Below are positions 40,604 through 49,400 of a stretch of 64,000 nucleotides of DNA, in pieces; the stretch's first letter is position 1; each line of letters starts with the position of its first letter. The DNA is from Orlajensenia stereocauli. Lineage in GTDB: Bacteria; Actinomycetota; Actinomycetes; Actinomycetales; Microbacteriaceae. The stretch is taken from NCBI RefSeq assembly GCF_039548895.1, contig NZ_JBCLVG010000003.1, one strand, 5' to 3'. The position numbers were made by a program, and so were the translations under genes. The notes under the pieces were generated by a model. That model did not search any database. It saw nothing but the letters and a program-made list of their open reading frames with translations, and had not been told where the DNA came from.

Positions 40604-41218
40604 TCAGTCCTTCACGGACAGCGAGTCGACGAACTCGGTGCGCAACTCGACGAGCCGCTCGCGCAGCAGGTTGACGTTCGCATCCGTCACTCCCCCGCGC
40701 GCGGCCTGCAGACGCAGGTCGGTGCGCAGCTGCTGGCGGAACTCGTTGATCGCGACGTCGGCGTCGCGCACGGCGCGGTTGGTCTCCGTCGTGACGCTGT
40801 CGCTCGCGCGAGTGGTCGTGCCCGCACGCCTGGCGTCGCGGGCGGCGCTCGCCAGGTCGGCGCGCAGGCTCTTCATCGCGGAGCTGACCTCGGATCGCAC
40901 CTCGTCTGCGAGGCGCCGCACGGAGTCCGTCACCTCGTCCTCGATGCCGGCGAGCTCGGGCTCGCGGGCGGCGAGTTCGGCGCGTCCGGCATCCGTGATC
41001 TCGTAGACGGTCTTACGGCCGTCCGTCGATTTGGTGACGAGCCCCTCCTCCTCGAGCTTCGCGAGGCGTGGGTAGATGGTGCCGGCGCTCGGGCTGTAAG
41101 TGCCGCCGAAGCGGTCGCTCAGCGCAGTGATGAGCTCGTACCCGTGGCGTGGCTGCTCGGCCAGGAGGCTGAGCAGGTAGAGGCGCAGGTTGCCGTGGGC
41201 GAAGACGGGCGGGGTCAT
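40604..41218 (-). CDS. PadR-family transcriptional regulator
   Basis: The 204-residue protein starts with a PadR winged helix (LRLYLLSLLAEQPRHGYELI, then GTIYPRLAKLEEEGLV). A long helical C-terminal region (about 90-200) follows, in place of the short PadR dimer arm, and may form a coiled coil. It overlaps the DUF4097 gene by 4 nt. Two CGATATATCG palindromes upstream of that gene are the likely operators, giving autoregulation of the pair. Confidence 0.88.
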   Translation of the reverse strand: MTPPVFAHGNLRLYLLSLLAEQPRHGYELITALSDRFGGTYSPSAGTIYPRLAKLEEEGLVTKSTDGRKTVYEITDAGRAELAAREPELAGIEDEVTDSVRRLADEVRSEVSSAMKSLRADLASAARDARRAGTTTRASDSVTTETNRAVRDADVAINEFRQQLRTDLRLQAARGGVTDANVNLLRERLVELRTEFVDSLSVKD

Positions 41219-42087
41219 TCTGCGGCCTGCCCGTCGCTCTGCTCGGCCTGGTCGGTCGAGGCCGGTGACTCGGCCGGCACCACGGTGCGGCCGACGATGG
41301 AGACGTCGCCGGCGACGGAGTTGGCCTGCAGGTCGAGCCAGGATCCGCCGTCGAGCGATCCCGTTACGCGCTCGAAGCCCTTGCCCAGCGTGCCCTTGAC
41401 CGTCACGTCGTCGAGCTGCACCTTTCCGCTCACGGTGTTGATGCGGTAGCGCGCGCCGTCGCCGCGGATGAGCCGCAACGTCAGGTTGCCCGACACCGTG
41501 TTGGTGTTGACGTAGGAGGGCGTGCCCGAGGCGTCGATGACGATGTTGCCCGAGACGCCGTCGGCCGAGAACCGGCTGATGTCGCCGCTGGCGATGAGGT
41601 CGCCCGAGACCGTGTTGGCCCGGATGCGCCCCGTGTGATGGCCGACCGACAGCTCGCCGCTGACGGAGTTGAGCTCCAGGTCGCCGGTGATGTTGTCGGC
41701 GACGACATCACCCGAGACCGTGCTGAGGCGGGCGTCGGTCTGGAGTCCGGCGATCAGGGCATCGGCCGTGACGACTCCGAGCTTCAGCTCGACGTCGCGT
41801 GGCACGAGGACGCTGACCTCGGCCTTGGCGTGCCCGCGGAAGCCCTTGAACACCTCGATGAAGTTGTCCCAGCGCACCATGGGGTGATCGATCACGAGAC
41901 GATCGCCGTCGATCTCGACGGTGAGCTCCTTGCTCGTGACCGTGCTGATCTCGACCCGGGCGTTCGGCTCGTCGTGGCCGATGATGTTCACGCGTCCGCC
42001 GATGAGGCTGACCTTGAGCTTGCGGACGAGCTCGAGGTCGATGACCTTGGTCTGGCCGGGCTGGATGACCCATTTCTCGATCGCCAT
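41215..42087 (-). CDS. DUF4097 beta-strand repeat protein
   Basis: This 290-residue protein carries at least seven short repeats of the form (N/D)-(T/S/G)-V-S-G-(D/E/N/K)-hydrophobic (TVSGDV, SVSGEL, TVSGDL, GVSGNI, TVSGNL, TVSGKV, SVAGDV). Each makes one turn of a putative right-handed beta-solenoid. There is no signal peptide or membrane helix. AAGGAG precedes the ATG at 42087. Such genes are often paired with PadR regulators and linked to envelope stress, which is association only. Confidence 0.85.
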   Translation of the reverse strand: MAIEKWVIQPGQTKVIDLELVRKLKVSLIGGRVNIIGHDEPNARVEISTVTSKELTVEIDGDRLVIDHPMVRWDNFIEVFKGFRGHAKAEVSVLVPRDVELKLGVVTADALIAGLQTDARLSTVSGDVVADNITGDLELNSVSGELSVGHHTGRIRANTVSGDLIASGDISRFSADGVSGNIVIDASGTPSYVNTNTVSGNLTLRLIRGDGARYRINTVSGKVQLDDVTVKGTLGKGFERVTGSLDGGSWLDLQANSVAGDVSIVGRTVVPAESPASTDQAEQSDGQAAE

Positions 42088-42150
42088 GGTGTTCTCCTTG
42101 CTGTGTCATGCGGTGTGACATCCGCGATTCGGATGCCGGAAGTCTTCGTT

Positions 42151-42190
42151 CGCGATATATCGCGTCTGCCGCTGAAATCACGATATATCG
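42151..42190. promoter_or_regulatory. Two CGATATATCG palindromes (likely PadR operators)
   Basis: CGCGATATATCGCG at 42151-42164 is a perfect 14-bp palindrome. A second copy (core CGATATATCG, 42181-42190) lies with its centre 28 bp away. Both precede the DUF4097-PadR unit by 64-103 nt. Confidence 0.8.
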
Positions 42191-42229
42191 CGTTCTAGCG
42201 CGATGCAACAAACTCAGGGAAATTCCAGC

Positions 42230-42260
42230 TTGACCTTGACGCAACGTCAACTTGTAGCGT
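42230..42260 (+). promoter_or_regulatory. MerR-type promoter of tipA with 19-bp spacer
   Basis: TTGACC (42230-42235) and TAGCGT (42255-42260) are separated by 19 bp, the over-long spacing typical of MerR-activated promoters. The spacer holds a perfect palindrome, TTGACG-CAA-CGTCAA (42236-42250), the expected TipA binding site. Confidence 0.85.
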
Positions 42261-42299
42261 AAGGACATCGGCACGGGGCACAAGGGAGGAGGTCGACGG

Positions 42300-43058
42300 A
42301 TGGACTGGTCCATTCAGGAGATCGCCCGGCTCGCGGGAACCACGAGCCGAACGCTTCGCCACTACGGCGAGGTGGGGCTGCTCGAGGCGACCCGCGTCGG
42401 GAGCAACGGCTACAGGTACTACGACGAGCAGGCGCTCGTGCGATTGCAGCGCATCCTGCTGCTCCGCGACCTGGGGCTCGGGCTCCCCGCCATCGGCGAG
42501 GTGCTCGAGAACGAGCGCGACTCCGGGCGCGCGCTGTTGAACCACCTCACGTGGCTGCAGCGCGAGCAGGAACGGCTGGCGCGGCAGATCGCGTCGGTCG
42601 AGAACACGATTCTGGGAATGGAGGGAGGTGAACAACTGATGGCAGAGAACATGTTCGACGGGTTCGACCACACCGAGTACAAGGAGGAGGTCGAGGACCG
42701 TTGGGGTGAGGACGCGTACGCGAAGAGCGACACGTGGTGGCGCTCGATGAGTGCAGCAGAGAAGAAGGGCTGGCAGCAGCGTCAGGCGGCGCTCGCCGCT
42801 GACTGGGCTGAGGCCGCGTCTCGCGGAGTGGCGCCGGACAGCGATGAGGCCCAGGCTCTGGCGAAGCGCCAGGCCGACTGGCTCGGCGGCATCCCGGGAA
42901 CTCCGGGCAGCGCGCAGGGCCGCCCGACGAAGGAGTACTTCGTGGGGCTCGGCGAGCTGTACGTGGCCGACGAGCGCTTCGCGGCGAACTACGGCGGAAC
43001 GCAGGGGGCGACCTTCGTGCGCGACGCGATGAAGGTCTACGCGGAGAAGCTCGGCTGA
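42300..43058 (+). CDS. tipA: TipA-type MerR regulator with antibiotic-binding domain
   Basis: The 252-residue protein nearly equals Streptomyces TipAL in length (about 253). Residues 1-70 are a MerR helix-turn-helix (IQEIARLAGTTSRTLRHYGE), 75-112 a dimer coiled coil, and 114-252 the TipAS ligand domain (MFDGFDHTEYKEEVEDRWG, then GLGELYVADERF). TipA proteins bind thiopeptide and other antibiotics and activate their own promoter. AGGGAGGAGG precedes ATG 42300. An internal start at 42639 would yield TipAS alone. Confidence 0.93.
   Translation: MDWSIQEIARLAGTTSRTLRHYGEVGLLEATRVGSNGYRYYDEQALVRLQRILLLRDLGLGLPAIGEVLENERDSGRALLNHLTWLQREQERLARQIASVENTILGMEGGEQLMAENMFDGFDHTEYKEEVEDRWGEDAYAKSDTWWRSMSAAEKKGWQQRQAALAADWAEAASRGVAPDSDEAQALAKRQADWLGGIPGTPGSAQGRPTKEYFVGLGELYVADERFAANYGGTQGATFVRDAMKVYAEKLG
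42639..43058 (+). other. Internal translation start: stand-alone TipAS form
   Basis: GAGGGAGGTG at 42621-42630 is a near-perfect ribosome binding site inside tipA, 8 nt before an in-frame ATG at 42639. The product would be 139 residues, matching the roughly 144-residue TipAS made from an internal start in Streptomyces. It would bind ligand without binding DNA. Confidence 0.8.
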
Positions 43059-43062
43059 GCTA

Positions 43063-43235
43063 CCGCTCGCTGAGGCCCGAGCGGAGCGACCGGCCGAAGC
43101 GCATCGAAGAGGTGCGCTTCGGGCGGTGCGCTTCGGCCGCGGACTGCGTCCGGGCCTCAGCGAGCGGGAGGAGTGCGCTGCGGCCGGGCCTCAGCGAGCG
43201 GGAGGAGTGCGCTGCGTCCCGGCCTCAGCGACCGG
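43063..43235. repeat. Cluster of dispersed stop-associated repeats
   Basis: One inverted unit (43063-43102), one direct full unit (43128-43167) and two partial tandem units (43180-43201, 43213-43235), linked by GGAGGAGTGCGCTGC, follow the tipA stop. This is the densest cluster in the window and looks like local tandem amplification. Confidence 0.8.
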
Positions 43236-43253
43236 GAGGAGTGAGCGCGGCGC

Positions 43254-43358
43254 TCAGCGCGTCGGCGTGCGCCGGTGCCCGTCGCGGGCGACCGCGACGA
43301 CGGTGCCGGCGATGCCCCACAGGGCGAGGATGGCGAGGGCTGCGATGGCGACGAACAT
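43254..43358 (-). CDS. Small one-helix membrane protein with ARDGxRR tail
   Basis: A 34-residue reading frame starts at ATG 43358 behind a very strong AGGAGGTG site (5 nt spacing). It encodes MFVAIAALAILALWGIAG, then TVVAVARDGHRRTPTR. The hydrophobic helix and basic ARDGxRRxPT end resemble short actinobacterial proteins often missed by gene callers. The ribosome binding site makes expression likely. Function unknown. Confidence 0.72.
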   Translation of the reverse strand: MFVAIAALAILALWGIAGTVVAVARDGHRRTPTR

Positions 43359-43404
43359 GGGGCACCTCCTGGTGCTCTGGGGGGATTGAAGGGTCGCCGA
43401 TCAC

Positions 43405-43424
43405 CGCCGGGCCTCAGCGAGCGG
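43405..43424. repeat. Partial dispersed repeat
   Basis: GCCGGGCCTCAGCGAGCGGG, the 3' half of the unit, lies 34 nt beyond the YczE stop. Confidence 0.65.
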
Positions 43425-43457
43425 GGTGGGGCGGTGAGTGGGTGAGTGGAGAGGTGC

Positions 43458-44153
43458 CTAGTTCGCCGGGGAGTCCACGGCGGGCTCCGAGGGGAGCGCG
43501 TCGCCTTCGAGCACCTGTTCCGTCGCGGCATCCGTCGCCCTCGTCGCCTGGGTGATGGCGAAGAACGGGATGGCCCAGCCGCAGAGCGGTCCGACGAGCA
43601 GCGCGAACGCCAGCGTTCCGATGCCGACGTCACCGCCCAGCGCCCAGCCGATGGCTACGACGACGACCTCGATGCCCGTCCGGACGACCCAGATCTTCCA
43701 ACCCGTTCGGCGGTGCAGGCCCGTCATGAGGCCGTCGCGCGGCCCCGGACCGAAGTGCGCGCCGATGTAGAGGCCGGTGGCGCCGGCCAGCACGAGCAGG
43801 CCGGCGATGAAGACGAAGATGCGCGCGACGAGCGGCAGGTCCGTGGGGATGAGTGCCAGGCCGATATCGGCCGACGGGCCGACGAGCAGGGCGTTCAGCA
43901 CGGTTCCGATGCCGGGTCGCTGCCGCAGGGGGATCCAGAGCAGCAGCACCACGCCGCTGGTGAGGATGGTGATGAGTCCGAATGTCAGGCCCGTGTGCTT
44001 CGCGATGCCCTGGGTGAGCACGTCCCAGGGGGCCGCGCCGATCTGACCGCGCACGATGAGTGAGATGCCGATTCCGTAGAGGAACAGTCCGACCAGGAGC
44101 TGCGCGATGCGGCGGCTCATGAGCAGGGGTGCGGAAGCGGCGGTCGAGGTCAT
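43458..44153 (-). CDS. YczE/YitT-type integral membrane protein
   Basis: The 231-residue protein has five or more membrane helices. It shows the YczE family blocks LFLYGIGISLIVRGQIGAAP with WDVLTQG, GTVLNALLVGPSADIG, and LYIGAHFGPGPRDGLMTGL. YczE proteins are linked in many genomes to a MocR regulator of the YczR class, exactly the divergent neighbour here. Transport substrate unknown. ATG at 44153 is chosen; an in-frame TTG four codons upstream is possible. Confidence 0.82.
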   Translation of the reverse strand: MTSTAASAPLLMSRRIAQLLVGLFLYGIGISLIVRGQIGAAPWDVLTQGIAKHTGLTFGLITILTSGVVLLLWIPLRQRPGIGTVLNALLVGPSADIGLALIPTDLPLVARIFVFIAGLLVLAGATGLYIGAHFGPGPRDGLMTGLHRRTGWKIWVVRTGIEVVVVAIGWALGGDVGIGTLAFALLVGPLCGWAIPFFAITQATRATDAATEQVLEGDALPSEPAVDSPAN

Positions 44154-44161
44154 GATGCAAT

Positions 44162-44208
44162 CCAATTACACGATTGGCCTTTCATCCAATATCCAATTTG
44201 ACTAAAGT
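44162..44208. promoter_or_regulatory. Four ATTGG boxes and -10 in the yczE/yczR gap
   Basis: CCAAT occurs at 44162, 44186 and 44193 and ATTGG at 44173, making two facing inverted pairs and a direct pair. TAAAGT (44203-44208) is a leaderless-type -10 box 6 nt before the yczR ATG. MocR proteins typically bind such mixed direct and inverted sites. Confidence 0.7.
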
Positions 44209-44214
44209 GGCCTT

Positions 44215-45693
44215 ATGGCCGAGACAGTGCTGACCGCCCGCTCCGTGGAGAACCTGCTTGGGGACTGGCGAGCCGGGGGAGCTGCGGCCTATCTGGCCCT
44301 GGCCGAGCGCATCCGTCTGCTGATGCTCGACGGGCGCATCCCCGTCGACACCAGGCTGCCGGCCGAGCGCGAACTCTCGGAGCGGCTCGGAGTCAGTCGC
44401 ACGACCGTCACTGCGGCCTACAGGCACCTGCGCGAGGCCGGCTACCTCGACAGCGTGCGCGGCTCGGGCAGCGCCGCCAGACTGCCGGGAGCGCGCCAGG
44501 CCGCAGCTCCGTCGCACGACGCCGGCTTCCTCGACTTCAGCCAGGCGACGACTCCGGCCATCCCGGGTCTCGCCGACGATGCGCGCGCCGCTGTGGAGGA
44601 ACTCCCGCTCCATCTCGGCGGCCACGGGTTCGACCCCGTCGGCATCCCGTCACTGCGCGAAGCACTGGCGCAGCGATACAGCGACCGGGGACTGCCCACC
44701 AGTCCCGACCAGATCATGGTGACCATCGGCGCCCAGCACGCCATCGCCCTGCTGGCACGCACCCTCGTCAGCCGCGGCGACCGCGCCGTCATCGAGGTGC
44801 CGACCTATCCGCACTCCTACGAGGCCCTGCGCGCGGCGGGAGCCAGGCTCGTGCCCGTCGGCATCACCCCGGAGAGGGATGCCGCGGCTCGTGCCGACGG
44901 TGTCGTCGACGACGACGGCTCCGCCGACGACAGCGCAGACGAGGCCGACGACCTCGTGCAGGCCATCAGCTTCAGCAACCCGGCCTTGGCCTACCTCATC
45001 CCCGACTTCCACAACCCGACGGGTCGCTCGATGACGGTGGAGGCGCGTGAGAGGATCCTCGCAGCCGCGTCGCGTCAGGGCACGATCATCGTGGCCGACG
45101 AGACCACCGCCGAGATGGACATCGACCGCCGGCAGTCCTACCTGCCCCTCGCCGCCTACGGCGACGCCGTGATAATCGGCTCCGTCGGCAAGACGGTCTG
45201 GGGCGGGTTGCGCCTCGGCTGGATCCGTGCCGAGGCCCCGCTCATCCGTCGCCTGGTGGCCAACAGATCGCACAACGACCTCGGAACGCCCATCCTCGAC
45301 CAGTTGGTGGTGAAGCAGGTACTGCGCCGCATGGACGAGGTGCTGGCCATCCGCCGCGAGCAGCTGCGGGTCGGCCGGGATCACCTCGAGGGCCGCCTCG
45401 CCGAGGCCTTCCCGGAGTGGACGGTGCCGCACGTGAACGGCGGCCTCGCCACCTGGGTGAACCTCGGAACCCCGGTGAGCTCGCAGCTCGCCCTCGGCGC
45501 CCGTGCACACGGGCTCATCATCGCGGCGGGCCCGCGCTTCGGCATCGACGGCGCCTTCGAGAGGTTCCTGCGCATCCCCATCGGCTACACGCCGGAGGAG
45601 ACGGACCGCGCCGTCGAGGCTCTCGCGCGTTCGTGGGCCGCCCTCGGCTCGCATCCGGTCCCGGATGCTCCCTATCTGGCGGCAGTGGTCTGA
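44215..45693 (+). CDS. MocR-family regulator, YczR-like
   Basis: This 492-residue GntR/aminotransferase fusion has a winged helix at about residues 25-90 (TRLPAERELSERLGVSRTTV). The fold-type I domain spans about 105-480, with IPDFHNPTGRSM and the PLP lysine K326 (GSVGKTVWGGLRLGW). An acidic insertion rich in Asp and Ala (about 222-245) is unusual. It is divergent from a YczE-like gene, which it probably regulates through the ATTGG boxes. Confidence 0.86.
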   Translation: MAETVLTARSVENLLGDWRAGGAAAYLALAERIRLLMLDGRIPVDTRLPAERELSERLGVSRTTVTAAYRHLREAGYLDSVRGSGSAARLPGARQAAAPSHDAGFLDFSQATTPAIPGLADDARAAVEELPLHLGGHGFDPVGIPSLREALAQRYSDRGLPTSPDQIMVTIGAQHAIALLARTLVSRGDRAVIEVPTYPHSYEALRAAGARLVPVGITPERDAAARADGVVDDDGSADDSADEADDLVQAISFSNPALAYLIPDFHNPTGRSMTVEARERILAAASRQGTIIVADETTAEMDIDRRQSYLPLAAYGDAVIIGSVGKTVWGGLRLGWIRAEAPLIRRLVANRSHNDLGTPILDQLVVKQVLRRMDEVLAIRREQLRVGRDHLEGRLAEAFPEWTVPHVNGGLATWVNLGTPVSSQLALGARAHGLIIAAGPRFGIDGAFERFLRIPIGYTPEETDRAVEALARSWAALGSHPVPDAPYLAAVV

Positions 45694-45712
45694 GGCGTTC
45701 GGCCGGTACGCG

Positions 45713-46279
45713 CTACTTCTTCGCTGCGGCCTTCGCCGCCCGCTTCGTCTCGCGCACCTGCGCGAGCGAGTCGGCGTCGACGATGTCGGCGACGGAGCGG
45801 TGCGAGCCCTCCTCGCCATACGCCCCGGCCGCTTCGCGCCATCCGTCTCCGGTGAAGCCGTACTGCTTGCCGAGCAGGGCGACGAAGATGTGCGCCTTCT
45901 GGTCGCCGAAGCCGGGAAGTTCCTTGAGGCGGCGGAACACCTCGGCGCCATCGGGGTCGCCGCGCGTCCAGAGTTGCGCGGCGTCGTCGCTCCAGTCCGC
46001 GGCGATGGCGGCGCACAGCGCCTGAACGCGGCCGGCCATCGAACCGGGAAAGCGGTGAACAGCCGGTGTGGTGCGGAACAGCTCGACGAAGTCGGCTTCG
46101 GGGAAGGCCGCGATGGTCGACGCGTCGAGGGTGCCCATGCGGTCGCGGATCTTGGCCGGCCCGGCGAACGCCGTCTCCATCGGCACCTGCTGGTCGAGCA
46201 GCATGCCGATGATGAGCGCGAGGGGGCTCTGGGTGAGGAGGTCGTCTGCGGCGTCGTCGCCGGTGATGTGGAGGGCCAT
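45713..46279 (-). CDS. HhH-GPD-type base excision repair-like protein
   Basis: The 188-residue protein has the helix-hairpin-helix region LKELPGFGDQKAHIFVALLG (about 117-136) and the N-terminal SPLALIIGMLLDQQVPME of HhH-GPD glycosylase-like proteins. The usual catalytic Lys/Asp pair of EndoIII is not evident and there is no Fe-S cysteine cluster. Glycosylase activity is therefore uncertain. The C-terminus is Lys/Ala-rich (KRAAKAAAKK). Confidence 0.78.
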   Translation of the reverse strand: MALHITGDDAADDLLTQSPLALIIGMLLDQQVPMETAFAGPAKIRDRMGTLDASTIAAFPEADFVELFRTTPAVHRFPGSMAGRVQALCAAIAADWSDDAAQLWTRGDPDGAEVFRRLKELPGFGDQKAHIFVALLGKQYGFTGDGWREAAGAYGEEGSHRSVADIVDADSLAQVRETKRAAKAAAKK

Positions 46280-46387
46280 GCCATCCAGTCTGCTCTGGCG
46301 GCGGCTTGATCGCGAGTGATCTCGTTACGCGTGGACTGCGTCGGCGCTGCTCGATCAGCGTGGGGTTCACAGCTGTCCGTGACCTTT

Positions 46388-46411
46388 TTGCAGTCACTGC
46401 AATGCGATACT
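46388..46411 (+). promoter_or_regulatory. Operator palindrome and -10 upstream of the RND exporter
   Basis: TTGCAGTCACTGCAA (46388-46402) is a perfect 7-1-7 palindrome ending 3 nt before GATACT (46406-46411), a -10-like box. The layout suits a TetR-type repressor encoded elsewhere, since no regulator gene adjoins. Confidence 0.65.
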
Positions 46412-46487
46412 GAACCCTGGTGAGTCGCCGCCGACCACTGTCCGCCGCAGCTCGCGGCACCCACACCTGTTCCCGAGGGGATCATCC

Positions 46488-49400
46488 GTGCACTTCCTTG
46501 CCGTTCTCAGCATGAAGAACCGCGCGCTCATCGCGCTCATCACAGTGGTGGTGGCGATCTTCGGTGGCATCACCCTCACGACGCTCAAGCAGGAGCTCGC
46601 GCCGTCGATCCAGTTCCCTCAGCTCGCGATCGTGGCGACCTACCCCGGTGCGTCGCCGGAGGTCGTGAACAACGACGTCAGCACGCCCGTCGAGTCGGCC
46701 ATCCAGGGCGTGCCCGACCTCGAGAGCACCACAGCCGTCAGCAACACGAACCAGTCGCTCATCACTGCGCAGTTCACCTACGGAACCGACCTCGCGACGG
46801 CCGAGCAGAAGCTCACCCAGGCCATCAACCGCATCAAGGGCACGCTGCCGGACGGCGTCGACCCCCAGGTGTTCAGCGGAAGCTTCGACGACCTGCCCAT
46901 CGTGCAGCTGGCGGTCACGAGCGATGACGACGAGAAGACCCTCGCAGCCGACATCACCAAGCTCGCCCTTCCCGACATCGAGGAGGTCGACGGCGTCAAC
47001 GGCGCCCAGCTGACCGGCGCCATCGGCCAGCGCGTCACGATCACGCCGGACGACGCCGCGCTCGCCGAGGCGGGGCTCACCAGCCAGGCCATCAGCGACG
47101 CCCTCAAGCAGAACGGCGTGCTGCTCCCCGCCGGCTCCATCACCGAGGACGACCTCACCCTCACCGTGCAGTCCGGCACGAAGCTCGACTCCGTCGACGC
47201 CATCTCGGCGCTGCCCCTGGTTCCGACGGATGCATCGGGGTTCGCGGCCGGCATCAAGACCGTCGGTGATGTGGCGACAGTCGCCGAGACCGACGACCCG
47301 ACCACCTCGATCTCGCGCGTCGACGGGAAGCCGGCTCTCACGATCGCCGTGACGAAGCTGCCGTCGGCCAACACGGTCGACGTCTCGAAGGGCGTCAACG
47401 CCCTCATCCCCGACATCGAGGACAAGCTCGGCTCGAACGCGACGATCACGGTGGTGTTCGACCAGGCTCCATTCATCGAACAGTCGATCCAGTCGCTCAC
47501 CGAGGAGGGCCTGCTCGGCCTCTTCTTCGCCGTGATCGTCATCCTGATCTTCCTGATGTCGGTGCGCTCGACCCTGGTGACGGCCATCTCCATCCCGACG
47601 AGCGTGCTCATCACGTTCATCGGCATGCAGGCGACGGGCTACACGCTCAACATCATCACGCTCGGCGCCCTGACCATCGCCATCGGCCGAGTGGTCGACG
47701 ACTCCATCGTGGTCATCGAGAACATCAAGCGTCAGATGGTCGCGGGCGTGGATCGGGCCGAGACCATCCTGCGCGCCGTCAAGGAGGTGGCAGGCGCCAT
47801 CACGGCGTCGACCATCACCACCGTCGCCGTCTTCCTGCCGATCGCCTTCGTCGGCGACGTGACGGGCGAGCTGTTCCGTCCGTTCGCCCTCACCATCACG
47901 ATCGCTCTGTTGTCGTCGCTGCTGGTGTCGCTGACGATCGTGCCGGTGCTCGCGTACTGGTTCCTGCGCCCGCCGAAGAGCCGCAAGCACGAGGCCGTCG
48001 ACCTTCCGGCCGACGAGGGCGGGTCCGTCGACTACGACGAGCTCGAGCACCCGTCGCGACTGCAGAAGGGCTACCTGCCCATCATCCGCTGGACGCTCAG
48101 GCACTCCGTCGCGACCATCCTCATCGCCGTGCTGGTGCTGCTCGGCACCCTCGCCCTCACGCCCCTCATGAAGACCAACTTCCTCGGGGCGACGGGCCAG
48201 AACACGTTGACCGTCACCCAGACGCTCGAGCCGGGCGCATCGCTCGAGGCTCAGGATGCCGCGGCGACAGTCGTGGAGAAGGCCCTGCTCGACACCGACG
48301 GCGTCGAGACCGTGCAGCTCACCATCGGCTCGTCCGGCAGCGCTCTCCGCGACGCCTTCACCGGCGGCGCCGGCGGCATCACCTACTCGATCACGACCGA
48401 CCCCGACGCCGACGCGACAGCGGTGCAGGCCGACATCGAGGACCAGCTCGCCGACATCACCGACCAGGGTGAGATCGCCGTGACGGCATCGAGCGGCTTC
48501 GGCGGCGGCAGCGACATCCTCGTCGACGTGACGGCCTCCTCGAGCGACGACCTCCAGAAGGCCTCCGACGAGATCGTGACCGCCCTCGGCGACCTCGACT
48601 CGATCAAGTCGGCCTCGTCGAACCTGAGCGCTTCGTTGCCGTACATCGCCGTCACGGTCGACCGTGACGCCGCAGCCCAGGCCGGCCTCAGCGAGGTGGC
48701 CATCGGCAGCATCGTCTCGCAGGCCATGCAGCCGAGCACGATCGGCACCATCGCCATCGACGACTCGACGCTGACGATCTACCTGCAGTCGGAGAACCCG
48801 CCGACGACGATCGCCGAGCTCTCGGCGCTGCAGATCCCGACTCTGGCCGGACCCGTCGCGCTCGACACCCTCGCCACGGTGGAGAACACCCAGGGTCCGG
48901 CATCCGTCACCACCGTGAAGGGCCTGCGCAGCGCCACCATCACGGCGACGCCGGGCACCGACAACCTCTCGGTGGCCAACACCGAGGTGACCGCGGCCCT
49001 CGCCGACGCGAAGCTCCCGCAGGGTGCGAACGCCGAGATCGGCGGCGTCACGGCCAGCCAGGGCGACGCGTTCAGCCAGCTCGGCCTCGCACTGCTGGCG
49101 GCCATCCTCATCGTGTACATCGTCATGGTGGCCACGTTCCGCTCGCTCCGCCAGCCGTTGCTGCTGCTCGTCTCGGTGCCGTTCGCGGCTACCGGCGCGA
49201 TCATCCTGCAGATCGTCTCGGGCATCCCGCTCGGTGTGGCCTCGCTCATCGGTGTGCTGATGCTCATCGGCATCGTGGTGACGAACGCCATCGTGCTCGT
49301 CGACCTGGTGAACCAGTACCGACGGCGCGGCATGGGCGTGGAGGAGGCCGTCATGCACGGTGCCTCACGTCGTCTGCGCCCGATCCTCATGACGGCTCTC

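Noticed and set aside
43063..43235. CRISPR array
   Set aside because: Repeat units differ in orientation and length and are separated by short, partly repeated linkers, not by unique spacers of constant size. No cas genes are near.
46482..49358. 958-residue open frame on the minus strand opposite the RND exporter gene
   Set aside because: Its composition (His, Asp, Arg, Gly and Gln rich, no motifs) is that of an antisense shadow of a high-GC gene. The plus-strand frame has clear RND motifs.
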